In this document: positions 1-7,566 of the stretch, in pieces
Numbering within the stretch: the stretch's first letter is position 1
Layout: every line of letters starts with the position of its first letter
Assembly (NCBI RefSeq): GCF_021739485.1
Contig: NZ_JAJFNK010000001.1
Location: 124,001 to 188,000, forward strand
Source of the DNA: Alicyclobacillus tolerans
GTDB taxonomy: Bacteria > Bacillota > Bacilli > Alicyclobacillales > Alicyclobacillaceae
Direction of reading: 5' to 3'
DNA: 64,000 nucleotides
The notes under the pieces: generated by a model
What the model saw: the letters and a program-made list of their open reading frames with translations, nothing else
The model's database searches: none
Told to the model about the DNA's origin: nothing
Made by a program: the position numbers and the translations under genes

Positions 1-2
1 GA

Positions 3-200
3 AAGAACAACATCCGCGTGACGGCTTTGACCCCAAGCACTGTCAATACGGAGTTAGCTGCAAAGGCCGGACTCAAGATTGGGGATGAAGAGCACATGAT
101 GCAGCCTGAAGACGTCGCACAACTGCTCATCGCCATGTTGAAGCTTCCACAGCGAGTTTTTGTCAAACAAGCCGGTCTATGGATGACAAACCCTCAATAA
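3..200 (+). CDS. SDR-family oxidoreductase, C-terminal end (partial)
   Basis: This is the last 65 codons of a gene that begins before the window; the open frame runs in from base 3 without a start. The sequence KNNIRVTALTPSTVNTEL matches the segment after the active-site YxxxK in short-chain dehydrogenases of the 3-ketoacyl-ACP reductase (FabG-like) type, where the PSTVNT stretch lies near the NAD(P) nicotinamide. The tail RVFVKQAGLWMTNPQ is typical of a subgroup of these reductases in Bacilli. The catalytic Ser, Tyr and Lys lie upstream of the window, so substrate cannot be judged. Confidence 0.75.
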   Translation, partial: KNNIRVTALTPSTVNTELAAKAGLKIGDEEHMMQPEDVAQLLIAMLKLPQRVFVKQAGLWMTNPQ

Positions 201-247
201 ACAAGCGTTATTCGTATCACCGCAAACGCAGTCACTCTCAAATGGTT

Positions 248-253
248 TATAAT
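248..253 (+). promoter_or_regulatory. possible -10 element upstream of fhs
   Basis: TATAAT at 248-253 is a perfect -10 hexamer in the space between the SDR gene and fhs. No convincing -35 hexamer lies 16-18 bases upstream. Transcription from here would start near 260 and include the repeat array at 282-369. Confidence 0.35.
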
Positions 254-271
254 GGAATGAGAAGGAGTTCG

Positions 272-289
272 ATGAGACAGGAAAAGTGA
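272..289 (+). other. possible five-codon leader ORF (MRQEK)
   Basis: A very short frame ATG-AGA-CAG-GAA-AAG-TGA follows a strong Shine-Dalgarno-like AGAAGGAG at 260-267 with about 4-5 bases spacing. It lies in the leader of fhs and runs into the first copy of the 22-bp repeat. It could be a translated leader peptide or a chance combination. Confidence 0.2.
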
Positions 290-369
290 GCCTGACGACG
301 GGGAAGGTGAGCCCGAGGCAACTCGGCTAGTCAGCCTGAGCAACCGGGAAGGTCAGCCGGGACAAGTGG
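282..369 (+). repeat. four degenerate 22-bp tandem repeats in the fhs leader
   Basis: The 88 bases split into four 22-base units starting at 282, 304, 326 and 348. Each carries a GTSAGCC core (at 286, 307, 330 and 352) followed by a GAGCAACCGG-like half. The second and third units can form a hairpin with a GCAA tetraloop (CCGAG 313-317 with CTCGG 322-326). The array ends immediately before the upstream in-frame ATG at 370. It does not resemble the consensus THF riboswitch. Confidence 0.6.
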
Positions 370-405
370 ATGGATGACAACCTTTCATCGAGGGTGGCGT
401 GCGAA

Positions 406-2076
406 ATGAAAAGTGACATCGAAATTGCTCAAAGCGCCCGGATGATTCCGGTTCGGGAATTGGCAGTAAAACTAGGAATCGATGAAGAAGACTGGATTCC
501 GTACGGGCACTACAAGGCGAAACTCGATTTGAAACTTTTGCAGAAGTTGAAGGACAGGCCAGACGGAAAGTTGGTCTTGGTTACGGCAATGAGTCCGACA
601 CCCGCGGGAGAGGGGAAATCGACCGTAACCGTCGGACTTGCCCAAGCCCTGCATCGGATCGGTAAACGGTCGATCGCCGCACTCCGGGAGCCTTCCCTGG
701 GTCCAAGCTTTGGGTTGAAGGGGGGAGCCGCTGGGGGAGGATATTCCCAAGTGGTTCCGATGGAAGACATCAACCTGCATTTTACCGGGGATTTTCACGC
801 GATCACGGCCGCTCACAACCTTCTCGCCGCAGTCATCGACAACCACCTATACCAGGGGAATGAACTCCAACTCGACCCGGCCCGGATTACCTGGAAGCGG
901 GTTCTCGACGTGAACGACCGCGCTTTGCGCCGCATTTCCACCGGCTTGGGCGACGGCAACAACGGGATACCGCGGGAAACCGGATTTGACATCACTGTAG
1001 CTTCTGAAATCATGGCCATTTTGTGCTTAGTTGAAAACATGTCTGAACTTAAAGAAGCTTTGGGGAGGATTTTGGTCGGTTATACGTTCGACGGGGACCC
1101 GGTGTACGTCCAGGACCTTAAAGTACAAGGTGCTCTGGCCGTGTTGTTGAAAGAAGCCATTCATCCGAATCTCGTGCAGACACTTGAAAATACTCCAGCC
1201 CTCATCCACGGGGGTCCTTTTGGAAACATCGCACATGGGTGCAACAGTTTGGCTGCCACTAAATTGGCGCGCAAACTTGGCGACTACGTCGTGACAGAAG
1301 CGGGCTTTGCCGCCGATTTAGGCGCTGAGAAGTTTTTTGATATCAAGTGTCAAAGAGGGAACCTGCAGCCAGACGCGGCAGTCATCGTTGCTACCGTGCG
1401 CGCCTTAAAATACCACGGCGGAGCAGCGAAACAAGACTTGGCCGGAGAAAACCTTGGTGCCATTTCACGAGGGTTTGCTAACTTGCTGCACCACACACGC
1501 ATCGTTCGCAAGTACGGGGTTCCCTTTGTGGTTGCGATCAACCGGTTTGCTACAGACACGCAGGCAGAGTTGGATTACGTCATGGAACTGTGCAGCCGAC
1601 ACGGATTCACGGCCGCCCTGACGGAAGTGTGGGAAAAGGGCGGCGAAGGCGGGGTTGCACTCGCGCAGGCGGTGGTCCGTACCGTGGAAAATTCGCGATC
1701 AAATTTTGTCCCTCTTTACGACGTGAAGAGGTCCATACGGGACAAGGTGGAAACCATCTGCAAAGAGGTATACGAAGCCAACGCCGTCCATTTTACGGAA
1801 GAGGCTGAGCGCCAGTTGCAAGATTGCGAGCGACATGGCTGGGGCGACATTGCAATTTGCATGGCAAAGACACCGTACTCTTTCTCTGATAATCCCAAAC
1901 TCGTCGGCGACGCGAAAGACTTTGCGATTACGGTGCGGGAAATTCGCCCTTCTTTAGGGGCTGGATTTTTAGTTTGCCTGACCGGAAACATTTTGACCAT
2001 GCCAGGACTCCCAAAACACCCAAACGCGCTGGCCATGGACATTGACGATGACGGCAAGATCACTGGGCTGTCGTAA
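406..2076 (+). CDS. fhs: formate--tetrahydrofolate ligase
   Basis: Cytosolic one-carbon enzyme that joins formate to tetrahydrofolate at the expense of ATP, giving 10-formyl-THF for purine and formyl-methionine synthesis. The nucleotide-binding loop TPAGEGKSTVTVGL is at about residues 65-78, followed by the family stretch REPSLGPSFGLKGGAAGGGY. From the ATG at 406 the product is 556 residues, the normal family length, and begins MKSDIEIAQ as in many Firmicute homologues. AGGGTGG at 391-397 is well spaced for this start. An in-frame ATG at 370 would add 12 residues not expected in the family. It appears to be transcribed alone. The leader holds an unusual repeat array (282-369). Confidence 0.95.
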   Translation: MKSDIEIAQSARMIPVRELAVKLGIDEEDWIPYGHYKAKLDLKLLQKLKDRPDGKLVLVTAMSPTPAGEGKSTVTVGLAQALHRIGKRSIAALREPSLGPSFGLKGGAAGGGYSQVVPMEDINLHFTGDFHAITAAHNLLAAVIDNHLYQGNELQLDPARITWKRVLDVNDRALRRISTGLGDGNNGIPRETGFDITVASEIMAILCLVENMSELKEALGRILVGYTFDGDPVYVQDLKVQGALAVLLKEAIHPNLVQTLENTPALIHGGPFGNIAHGCNSLAATKLARKLGDYVVTEAGFAADLGAEKFFDIKCQRGNLQPDAAVIVATVRALKYHGGAAKQDLAGENLGAISRGFANLLHHTRIVRKYGVPFVVAINRFATDTQAELDYVMELCSRHGFTAALTEVWEKGGEGGVALAQAVVRTVENSRSNFVPLYDVKRSIRDKVETICKEVYEANAVHFTEEAERQLQDCERHGWGDIAICMAKTPYSFSDNPKLVGDAKDFAITVREIRPSLGAGFLVCLTGNILTMPGLPKHPNALAMDIDDDGKITGLS

Positions 2077-2116
2077 GCTTGACAGGCGGGAAGTCACAGA
2101 ACCGGGCATAGGCGTC

Positions 2117-2196
2117 TTAAGGATTGTTTGTACCGTCTTTGGCCGGTTCGATGATGGTCTGCAGGTTTTTCTTCAGGCTGTCTTCGAATGTTTTCT
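2117..2196 (-). pseudogene. possible out-of-frame remnant of a tatA tail
   Basis: On the minus strand, just after tatA, a short frame without a start encodes FEDSLKKNLQTIIEPAKDG and ends at a TAA at 2117-2119. Its composition (charged helix then short polar end) looks like a coding C-terminus. It is separated from tatA by degenerate repeats that bring stop codons. It may be the lost end of tatA or of another protein; the piece is short, so chance cannot be excluded. Confidence 0.2.
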
Positions 2197-2282
2197 AGTG
2201 GATATTCTCTAGTGAGTGTTGAACGAGTGCTTTAACGGGTGCTTTCAAATGAGTACCTTCTAATGAGTGTTTTCAATGTGTT
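2197..2282. repeat. degenerate 11-14 bp repeats downstream of tatA
   Basis: On the plus strand, the motif GAGTGYTTTCAA and variants recur at 2214, 2225, 2237, 2251 and 2265. The last copy overlaps the final codons of tatA. No other function is visible. Confidence 0.4.
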
Positions 2283-2523
2283 CATCGACGGTAGAGTCGG
2301 AAACTGTCGAAGACGGTTTTGCGGTGGACGCGACCTCGGTATTCCCGGAAGTTTCAACCGCTTTCTTGACTTCATCCGTAAGGCCGCTGGTCGCGCTTTT
2401 GAACTCTTTCAACGACTTTCCGAACGCTTTGCCGATTTCGGGCAGTTTGCTTGGACCGAATACGAGAAGTAAGGCCACCAAAATCAGAATAAGACCTGAC
2501 CAACCGATGTTTCCAAAACCCAT
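2260..2523 (-). CDS. tatA: twin-arginine translocase subunit TatA/TatE
   Basis: Membrane subunit of the Tat pathway, which exports folded proteins with a twin-arginine signal; TatA oligomers form the transport pore. The 87-residue protein has the usual order: a short periplasmic N-terminus, one transmembrane helix (about 6-20, [18 protein letters not shown]), the FGP hinge, and an amphipathic helix with [17 protein letters not shown]. The tail is acidic and polar. GGGAGGA stands 7 bases before the ATG at 2523. No tatC is adjacent, so the pathway partner lies elsewhere. Its end runs into short repeats and it may have lost a few terminal residues. Confidence 0.93.
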   Translation of the reverse strand: MGFGNIGWSGLILILVALLLVFGPSKLPEIGKAFGKSLKEFKSATSGLTDEVKKAVETSGNTEVASTAKPSSTVSDSTVDEHIENTH

Positions 2524-2571
2524 CAGAGATTCCTCCCAAAATTTCTCCGAATATTTTAACTTGTAAACTCT

Positions 2572-2601
2572 ATTGTACTATTACGGAAGCCGATTGCGCA
2601 A
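2572..2601 (-). promoter_or_regulatory. sigma-A promoter of tatA
   Basis: Minus-strand hexamers TTGCGC (2601-2596) and TACAAT (2577-2572) are 18 bases apart, about 50 bases upstream of the tatA start. Confidence 0.5.
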
Positions 2602-2709
2602 CCCTTTTAGAAGCCATGCGAGGACTCCGGGTCGAGACGCATCTCGTCACATTTGCGGGAAAATCGTTTTGCCCATGCGGCGCCCCTTGAGTTTGTAGTT
2701 GAGCAGGCA

Positions 2710-2738
2710 TTGACATTCCTAGTGGTTCGGCATAGAGT
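2710..2738 (+). promoter_or_regulatory. sigma-A promoter of the MFS gene
   Basis: TTGACA at 2710-2715 and TAGAGT at 2733-2738 are 17 bases apart. Transcription would start near 2745, leaving a leader of about 35 bases before the GTG at 2780. Confidence 0.55.
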
Positions 2739-2779
2739 TTTTTATCGAAAATAATTTTCTACAAACGGGGGAAGTTAGA

Positions 2780-3958
2780 GTGTCTGTTGTTCAACAACGC
2801 GCGCACAGTGTGGAAACCCGCTCCCACATGGGCGGACTATTTGGATTGAGTTGGTCCCATTTTTTGAACGATGGATCTGCCAATTACTTGCCCGGAATTT
2901 TGCCGGCCGTCTTGATTTCGCTTCACGAACCCGTTCGCATGGCAGGGGTTCTCATGGCGGCCTTGCTCATCGGGCAAGCACTGCAGCCGTTGATGGGTTT
3001 TATCGCCGACAGGCTGGGCGGACGGGCGCTCATTATGCTTGGTCTCCTGGGCAGCACTGCAGGGGGAGCATTGCTCGGGACGACACACTATTTGTGGGTG
3101 TTTATTGGATTGCTTCTTTTGATTGGGTTGGGAAATGCCATGTTTCATCCACAGGCTTTAGCCGCAGTGCGCAGCCGTGCAACGCAGCGGCAAGGGCTCA
3201 TGTTGTCGCTGTTCCTGATTGGCGGAGAACTCGGACGCGGAGTATGGCCGACGGCGACGAGCTTCGTCGTCGTTCATTACGGGTTGCCGAGCTTGTGGAT
3301 GTTCGTGTTTCCCGCGCTCATTACGATTCCTTTTATTCCTAAATGGGCTCCGCGATTGCCCGCGAAACGCGCGACAGGCAACCGGATTCACTGGGCGTCG
3401 CACCTTCGTCCACTGGCGATGTTGGTGGGGTTTGGCAGCATTCGATCTCTCATTACGTACGGACTCGTGACGTTTATTCCCATCATGTGGCATTTGGAAG
3501 GCGGTTCTTTGGTAGCCGGGGCTTCCATCATTACAACACTGCTGGCCGTAGGGGTCATAGGCAACCTTGGAGGCGGTCATTTGGTCGACCGCATGGGAAG
3601 GCGGCCCGTGTTGCTGTTGTCCGCTATCCTGACGTCGGTGCTGATTCCCGGGGTGATTTACGCGAGAGGCCCGTGGCTCTGGGTCATCGCGGGATTGCTC
3701 GGAATTTCAGTGTTTCTCAGCGCCTCAACGACAATTCTGATTGGTCAAGACATTTTCCCAGAGAACCGCTCCATGGGTTCCGGAATCGCTTTGGGGTTGA
3801 CCAACGGGATCGGAGCCATGTTGGTTTTATTGATTGGATTTTGGGTGAACAATACCAACATTCTGACCGTGTTCTGGATTTTCGCCGCCGCCGGGCTGTT
3901 GTCCATCTCGTTTCTATTTGGTTTTTCAAAAGAGCTCATAGGACACATGCGCGCGTAA
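2780..3958 (+). CDS. MFS transporter, fosmidomycin-resistance (Fsr)-like
   Basis: Twelve-helix major facilitator superfamily membrane protein of 392 residues. The opening GLSWSHFLNDGSANYLPGILP is typical of the Fsr-like efflux group, and the loop between helices 2 and 3 has the MFS motif A form GFIADRLGGR; a second copy, GHLVDRMGRRP, follows helix 8. GTG at 2780 is chosen because GGGGGAAG precedes it. Known Fsr proteins export fosmidomycin or other small drugs; the real substrate here is unknown. It is followed by a cyclase gene on the same strand, but a sigma-54 promoter lies between them, so the two are probably controlled separately. Confidence 0.85.
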   Translation: MSVVQQRAHSVETRSHMGGLFGLSWSHFLNDGSANYLPGILPAVLISLHEPVRMAGVLMAALLIGQALQPLMGFIADRLGGRALIMLGLLGSTAGGALLGTTHYLWVFIGLLLLIGLGNAMFHPQALAAVRSRATQRQGLMLSLFLIGGELGRGVWPTATSFVVVHYGLPSLWMFVFPALITIPFIPKWAPRLPAKRATGNRIHWASHLRPLAMLVGFGSIRSLITYGLVTFIPIMWHLEGGSLVAGASIITTLLAVGVIGNLGGGHLVDRMGRRPVLLLSAILTSVLIPGVIYARGPWLWVIAGLLGISVFLSASTTILIGQDIFPENRSMGSGIALGLTNGIGAMLVLLIGFWVNNTNILTVFWIFAAAGLLSISFLFGFSKELIGHMRA

Positions 3959-3999
3959 CGCGGCTTTGGATGTTCCCTGACCCTGGGTGCTGTTTGTGT

Positions 4000-4015
4000 T
4001 GGCACAGATGTTGCT
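4000..4015 (+). promoter_or_regulatory. sigma-54 (-24/-12) promoter before the cyclase gene
   Basis: TGGCACAGATGTTGCT matches every fixed base of the consensus TGGCACR-N4-TTGCW, with GG and GC exactly 12 bases apart. The predicted start is near 4026, 65 bases before the ATG at 4091. It lies in intergenic DNA and points the right way. Confidence 0.75.
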
Positions 4016-4090
4016 ACTTGTGATTTTGATGCAAGGACCAGCAACAGTGTGCTGACACGACAGATTACTGCGATGTGGAGGGAACATGCG

Positions 4091-4897
4091 ATGCGGTTTG
4101 AGGAATTATTAGACGGTCGAGTGTACGATTTAGGTCATCCGTTAAACCGGGATACTCCGATTTGGCCGTCCCATCCACCTTTTTTTATGACACTGAGCAA
4201 TCGCCACGGGGATGTCCCAGACCCGGCGGATTGCGGATATGGGTCGGCCAATGAAATCATCGTCACAAGCGGACACCATTCTACCCACATCGACTCTCTT
4301 GCACACATTTCGAGTTACGGTCAACTGTACGGAGATGTGCAGGCAGCTACAGTGCAGATGGGAGTCGGTCAAAGAAGGGGCTTTGTTTCTCATGGGGTGG
4401 ATAAGATCGCTCCCATTGTACGCCGCGGGATTTTACTCGATGTCGCCGCAGTGAAGGGCAAAGAGCACTTGGACCCGGCGCAGCGGGTAACAGATGAAGA
4501 CTTGATTGAGGCGGCAACTGCCCATGAGGTGACCGTAGGTCCCGGCGACTGCGTACTCATTCGAACGGGGTGGTCTGCGTTCTTCGGGGACAAAGAGGTC
4601 TACATTGGACAACAAGGAGGACTCCCGGGACCGGACATCAGCGCGGCAAAATGGCTGGTCTCACAAGGGGTCTTTCTTTCCGGCTCGGACACGCTGCCCT
4701 ACGAGTGGCGGCATCCGGATGTCCCAGGAATGCCAGTGCATCAGGAACTGATTGCCAAAAACGGCATCCATATCGTCGAATCTTTAAATCTCGAGCAGCT
4801 TTCTGAGGACCGGGTCTACGAGTTTTTATTTATTGCCCTGCCTCTGAGAATTACTGGCGCCACGGGTTCACCAATCCGTCCGGTAGCCATTGTATAG
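4091..4897 (+). CDS. cyclase-family metal-dependent hydrolase (kynurenine formamidase-like)
   Basis: A 268-residue member of the cyclase/KynB family of metal-dependent amide and ring hydrolases, which includes arylformamidases and isatin hydrolases. The metal-binding signature appears as HHSTHIDSLAHI at about residues 60-71, a variant of HxGTHxDxPxH. The later DCVLIRTGW and SGSDTLPYEW stretches are also family-typical. The start at 4091 is preferred over an upstream frame opening at 4049 because GGAGGG at 4078-4083 precedes it by 7 bases. A perfect sigma-54 promoter lies upstream, linking it to the activator at 7567-9798. Substrate is unknown; kynurenine is only one possibility. Confidence 0.8.
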   Translation: MRFEELLDGRVYDLGHPLNRDTPIWPSHPPFFMTLSNRHGDVPDPADCGYGSANEIIVTSGHHSTHIDSLAHISSYGQLYGDVQAATVQMGVGQRRGFVSHGVDKIAPIVRRGILLDVAAVKGKEHLDPAQRVTDEDLIEAATAHEVTVGPGDCVLIRTGWSAFFGDKEVYIGQQGGLPGPDISAAKWLVSQGVFLSGSDTLPYEWRHPDVPGMPVHQELIAKNGIHIVESLNLEQLSEDRVYEFLFIALPLRITGATGSPIRPVAIV

Positions 4898-5011
4898 CAT
4901 CGGTTAAATAGTCTGAACAAACACATGTTTCAGTTTAAAACAAAATGATGTGACCTTATTGCAAACTTCAACGCTCACGCTGCGAAATTTTGCTGTGGGT
5001 GAGCACAGACG

Positions 5012-5040
5012 TTGTCACGCAAACGAGTTCCATATAGTCT
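5012..5040 (+). promoter_or_regulatory. possible sigma-A promoter of the C39-like gene
   Basis: TTGTCA at 5012-5017 and TAGTCT at 5035-5040 are 17 bases apart, about 70 bases upstream of the ATG at 5111. Confidence 0.4.
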
Positions 5041-5110
5041 ATAAAGGTATGGAACGCAACTGGACTCCTGGTCCGGGTTGTCGACCGGCGAATGGGGGAA
5101 GTTTTCGTTG

Positions 5111-6199
5111 ATGCCAAGACGACGTGCAAATGAACTCAGACCTGAACTTAGGCCGTATGCTTCGAGGTCGGCCAGAGACCGAAGAAATCGACGCGCGCGG
5201 GAAAGACGACGGCGTATTTTGCGAGGCGCGTTATTGGTGTTTGTCGTGGCTGCCGGCGCAAGCGGCGCCATTGCTGGTATGAAGGCAATCTTTGCAGGGT
5301 GGCTGGCTCCTGCAGCCCCCACCGGGGCGTCCGCGGTACCGGCCTCCAAGAGTGCTCCCTCGAAGTCGGTCTCTGTCGACTTGTCTTCACCAGCACAGCA
5401 CTCCGCGAAAAATTCGACGACTCCGGCGAAGACTCAAGGACAGCCTGGTTTGCCCGGGAATCGCCAAACAGGTACGGTGTCGTCGCACCGGGCCGGTGAG
5501 ACCTCGCCGGCTGCGGCTGCACCCCCGGCCTCGCATGCTTTGACTCCGGACTTGCAGGACCTGTTTTACCACGGGACCTTGCCACAGCAAGCCATGATTC
5601 GGGTGCCTCCGCAGTCGCAAATGCCGCAGCTTCTCAACGGCTGTGAGGTGACGAGCCTTTCCATGCTGCTTACAGCGGTCGGACACCCCGTCGACAAGAT
5701 GACGTTGGCGAACGAACAGCCGAAAGACCCAACGCCTTTAAAAATGAACGCGCATAAGCAAATCATCTCCTGGGGGAATCCGAACGTCGGTTTTGTCGGA
5801 AGCGTGACGGATTATGGATACGGGATCTACCACGGTCCAATCGTTCGCTTAATCAATCAGATTTTGCCGGGACGCGGGGTAGATTTGACGGGTAAGCCGT
5901 TCCAAGACATTCTGTCTGTCGTGGCGAACGGAACTCCAGTCGAACTTTGGGCTACAGCCACATTCAAGCCCACGAACGACTGGGTCACGTGGAGCAGCCC
6001 TGAAGGCCCTGTGAAAGCCACGTGGGAAGAACACGCCGTACTGTTGGTTGGATACAACCAAACCCAACTGTTTGTGAACAACCCGCTCAACGGAGAACAG
6101 GCACAGCCTGTGTCGAAGCAGGAGTTTTTGGAAGCTTGGCGGCAGCTTGGCGAACAAGCTGTCACGATTGCACCGGCCCCAGGCCAGCACAAGCCGTAA
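5111..6199 (+). CDS. membrane-anchored C39-like peptidase family protein
   Basis: A 362-residue protein with a very basic N-terminus (RRNRRARERRRR), one transmembrane anchor (about residues 37-62), a long Ala/Ser/Thr/Pro-rich extracellular linker, and a C-terminal Peptidase_C39_2 fold from about residue 160. The likely catalytic Cys lies in NGCEVTSLSMLL, the His in EEHAVLLVGYN, and an Asn follows in VNNPLNG. Proteins of this kind act outside the cell; whether it cleaves peptides is not shown. The ATG at 5111 follows GGGGGAAG. It is followed after 33 bases by the HAD gene. Confidence 0.8.
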   Translation: MPRRRANELRPELRPYASRSARDRRNRRARERRRRILRGALLVFVVAAGASGAIAGMKAIFAGWLAPAAPTGASAVPASKSAPSKSVSVDLSSPAQHSAKNSTTPAKTQGQPGLPGNRQTGTVSSHRAGETSPAAAAPPASHALTPDLQDLFYHGTLPQQAMIRVPPQSQMPQLLNGCEVTSLSMLLTAVGHPVDKMTLANEQPKDPTPLKMNAHKQIISWGNPNVGFVGSVTDYGYGIYHGPIVRLINQILPGRGVDLTGKPFQDILSVVANGTPVELWATATFKPTNDWVTWSSPEGPVKATWEEHAVLLVGYNQTQLFVNNPLNGEQAQPVSKQEFLEAWRQLGEQAVTIAPAPGQHKP

Positions 6200-6232
6200 A
6201 TGCATAGCGACGAATATAGGGGGGTGAACAGG

Positions 6233-6946
6233 ATGGCGGTGGGCGTACGTGCACTCGCATTCGATGTCTTTGGCACGGTGGTAGACTACCGTTCAAGCAT
6301 TATTTTAGAGGGATTGGCATGGAATGAGCAAAAGGGCATTTCCGTGGATTGGTCCGAGTTTGCCGACGCTTGGCGAGGTCAATACCGTCCCAACATGGAC
6401 CGCGTGATGAGCGGGGAACTGCCTTGGATGAACATTGACAGGCTGCACCGCATGGCCCTTGATGAATTGTTAGTCCGGTTCGAAATTGCCGACGCGTTCA
6501 CAGAAGCCGAAAAGCAACGGCTCAACCAAGTTTGGCACCGTCTGCGTCCGTGGGGGGATTCTATCCCAGGACTGTCGCGCATGCGCCAGACATACACTCT
6601 AGCGACGCTCTCCAACGGCAACGTGGCCTTGCTGGCGAACATGGCGAAACACAGCGGGCTGCCGTGGGATGTCATATTATCGGCGGAACTGATTCGGGCC
6701 TATAAGCCAGACCCGGCAGTGTACAAGGCGGCTGCAGAGTTTTTGGGGTGCGAACCCGGCCAAGTCATGATGGTTGCCGCACACGAAAACGACTTGCTCG
6801 CGGCCAAAGCAGCCGGGATGAAGACTGCCCTCATCCTCCGTCCCTTAGAATTTGGTTTCAACCGGCCATTTCACGTCAGTCAACCCTTGAGTTACGATTT
6901 TGTCGCCAATGACTTGTGTCATTTGGCAGATCAGATTTTAGATTAG
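6233..6946 (+). CDS. haloacid dehalogenase type II (HAD superfamily)
   Basis: A 237-residue cytosolic HAD hydrolase. The nucleophile motif is AFDVFGTVVDY near the N-terminus, motif II is LSNGN, the lysine/phosphate region is YKPDPAVY, and the acidic motif is AHENDLLAAKAAG. The AFDVFGT and SNG forms are characteristic of (S)-2-haloacid dehalogenases, which hydrolyse 2-haloacids by an aspartyl-ester intermediate. The true substrate may be a phosphorylated or halogenated small acid. The start at 6233 follows GGGGGGTGA at 6219-6227; a frame start at 6200 has no ribosome site. Confidence 0.85.
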   Translation: MAVGVRALAFDVFGTVVDYRSSIILEGLAWNEQKGISVDWSEFADAWRGQYRPNMDRVMSGELPWMNIDRLHRMALDELLVRFEIADAFTEAEKQRLNQVWHRLRPWGDSIPGLSRMRQTYTLATLSNGNVALLANMAKHSGLPWDVILSAELIRAYKPDPAVYKAAAEFLGCEPGQVMMVAAHENDLLAAKAAGMKTALILRPLEFGFNRPFHVSQPLSYDFVANDLCHLADQILD

Positions 6947-6950
6947 AAAA

Positions 6951-6970
6951 GGCGTCCCGTTGCGGACGCC
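6951..6970 (-). terminator. terminator between the HAD and OsmC genes
   Basis: A perfect 7-bp stem GGCGTCC/GGACGCC with a 6-base loop. On the minus strand it is followed by TTTTCT, fitting termination of the OsmC gene; it may also act for the plus-strand HAD gene. Confidence 0.65.
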
Positions 6971-6978
6971 CTTGAGCC

Positions 6979-7419
6979 TCAAGCCGTGACCGTGACGTCG
7001 CCGACTTCGTATTCTACGTTTCCCAAAATAGTCTTCCCAATGAAGCACCGTTCCCTGGCGGTATTCGCGGCTTTTACGTATTCCGCCTGGTTGGCGACAA
7101 CTCCGCCAAAGATGGTTGGAGATACAATCAAACGGCTGAACTTTGCTTTGAGCGGATAATCTGTGACGACCCCTTGAGTCTGAACTTCGACTTTGCTCAC
7201 CTGCAAGCCGTCGCGTTTCAGCACGCCATACAGAGTTGCGCTGTAGCACGAGGTCACGGCGGAAAGCAGGAGTTCCTCTGGGCTGGACCCTTGTCCTTTG
7301 CCCCCCATTTCATACGGTGCGCTGTACTCAACCGTTTGTTCTCCGGTATGAATGGCGCCATGCCCCTCGCGTCCGGTGCCCGTCCATTCGGACCGGATGG
7401 AAAACTGTAAGTCTGCCAA
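6979..7419 (-). CDS. OsmC-family peroxide-resistance protein
   Basis: A 146-residue OsmC/Ohr-fold protein; members reduce organic hydroperoxides with a pair of cysteines. The helix SSPEELLLSAVTSCYSATL holds the first cysteine and ARERCFIGKTI the second, as expected for the redox pair. The central GGVVANQAEYVKAAN is typical of the OsmC subgroup rather than classical Ohr. The chosen start is the TTG at 7419, 8 bases after AGGGAGG; the open frame could begin at another TTG at 7440, but that overlaps the ribosome site. It lies downstream of the sigma-54 activator on the same strand, 147 bases away. Confidence 0.85.
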   Translation of the reverse strand: MADLQFSIRSEWTGTGREGHGAIHTGEQTVEYSAPYEMGGKGQGSSPEELLLSAVTSCYSATLYGVLKRDGLQVSKVEVQTQGVVTDYPLKAKFSRLIVSPTIFGGVVANQAEYVKAANTARERCFIGKTILGNVEYEVGDVTVTA

Positions 7420-7566
7420 TGCTAACGCCTCCCTTGCCAACTTGGTTCAGCATACCACAAGCCCTCATGGAGGGGATGTGTGGAAAATCACACCGTCCCG
7501 GATTTACGCCGTGTTGCCGGACCGCGTGGGTCAGTCAAAGTCGCATGCATCCGTCAAAGCCACTAG

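Noticed and set aside
282..369. THF riboswitch before fhs
   Set aside because: The conserved core sequences of that class are missing; the region is a tandem repeat.
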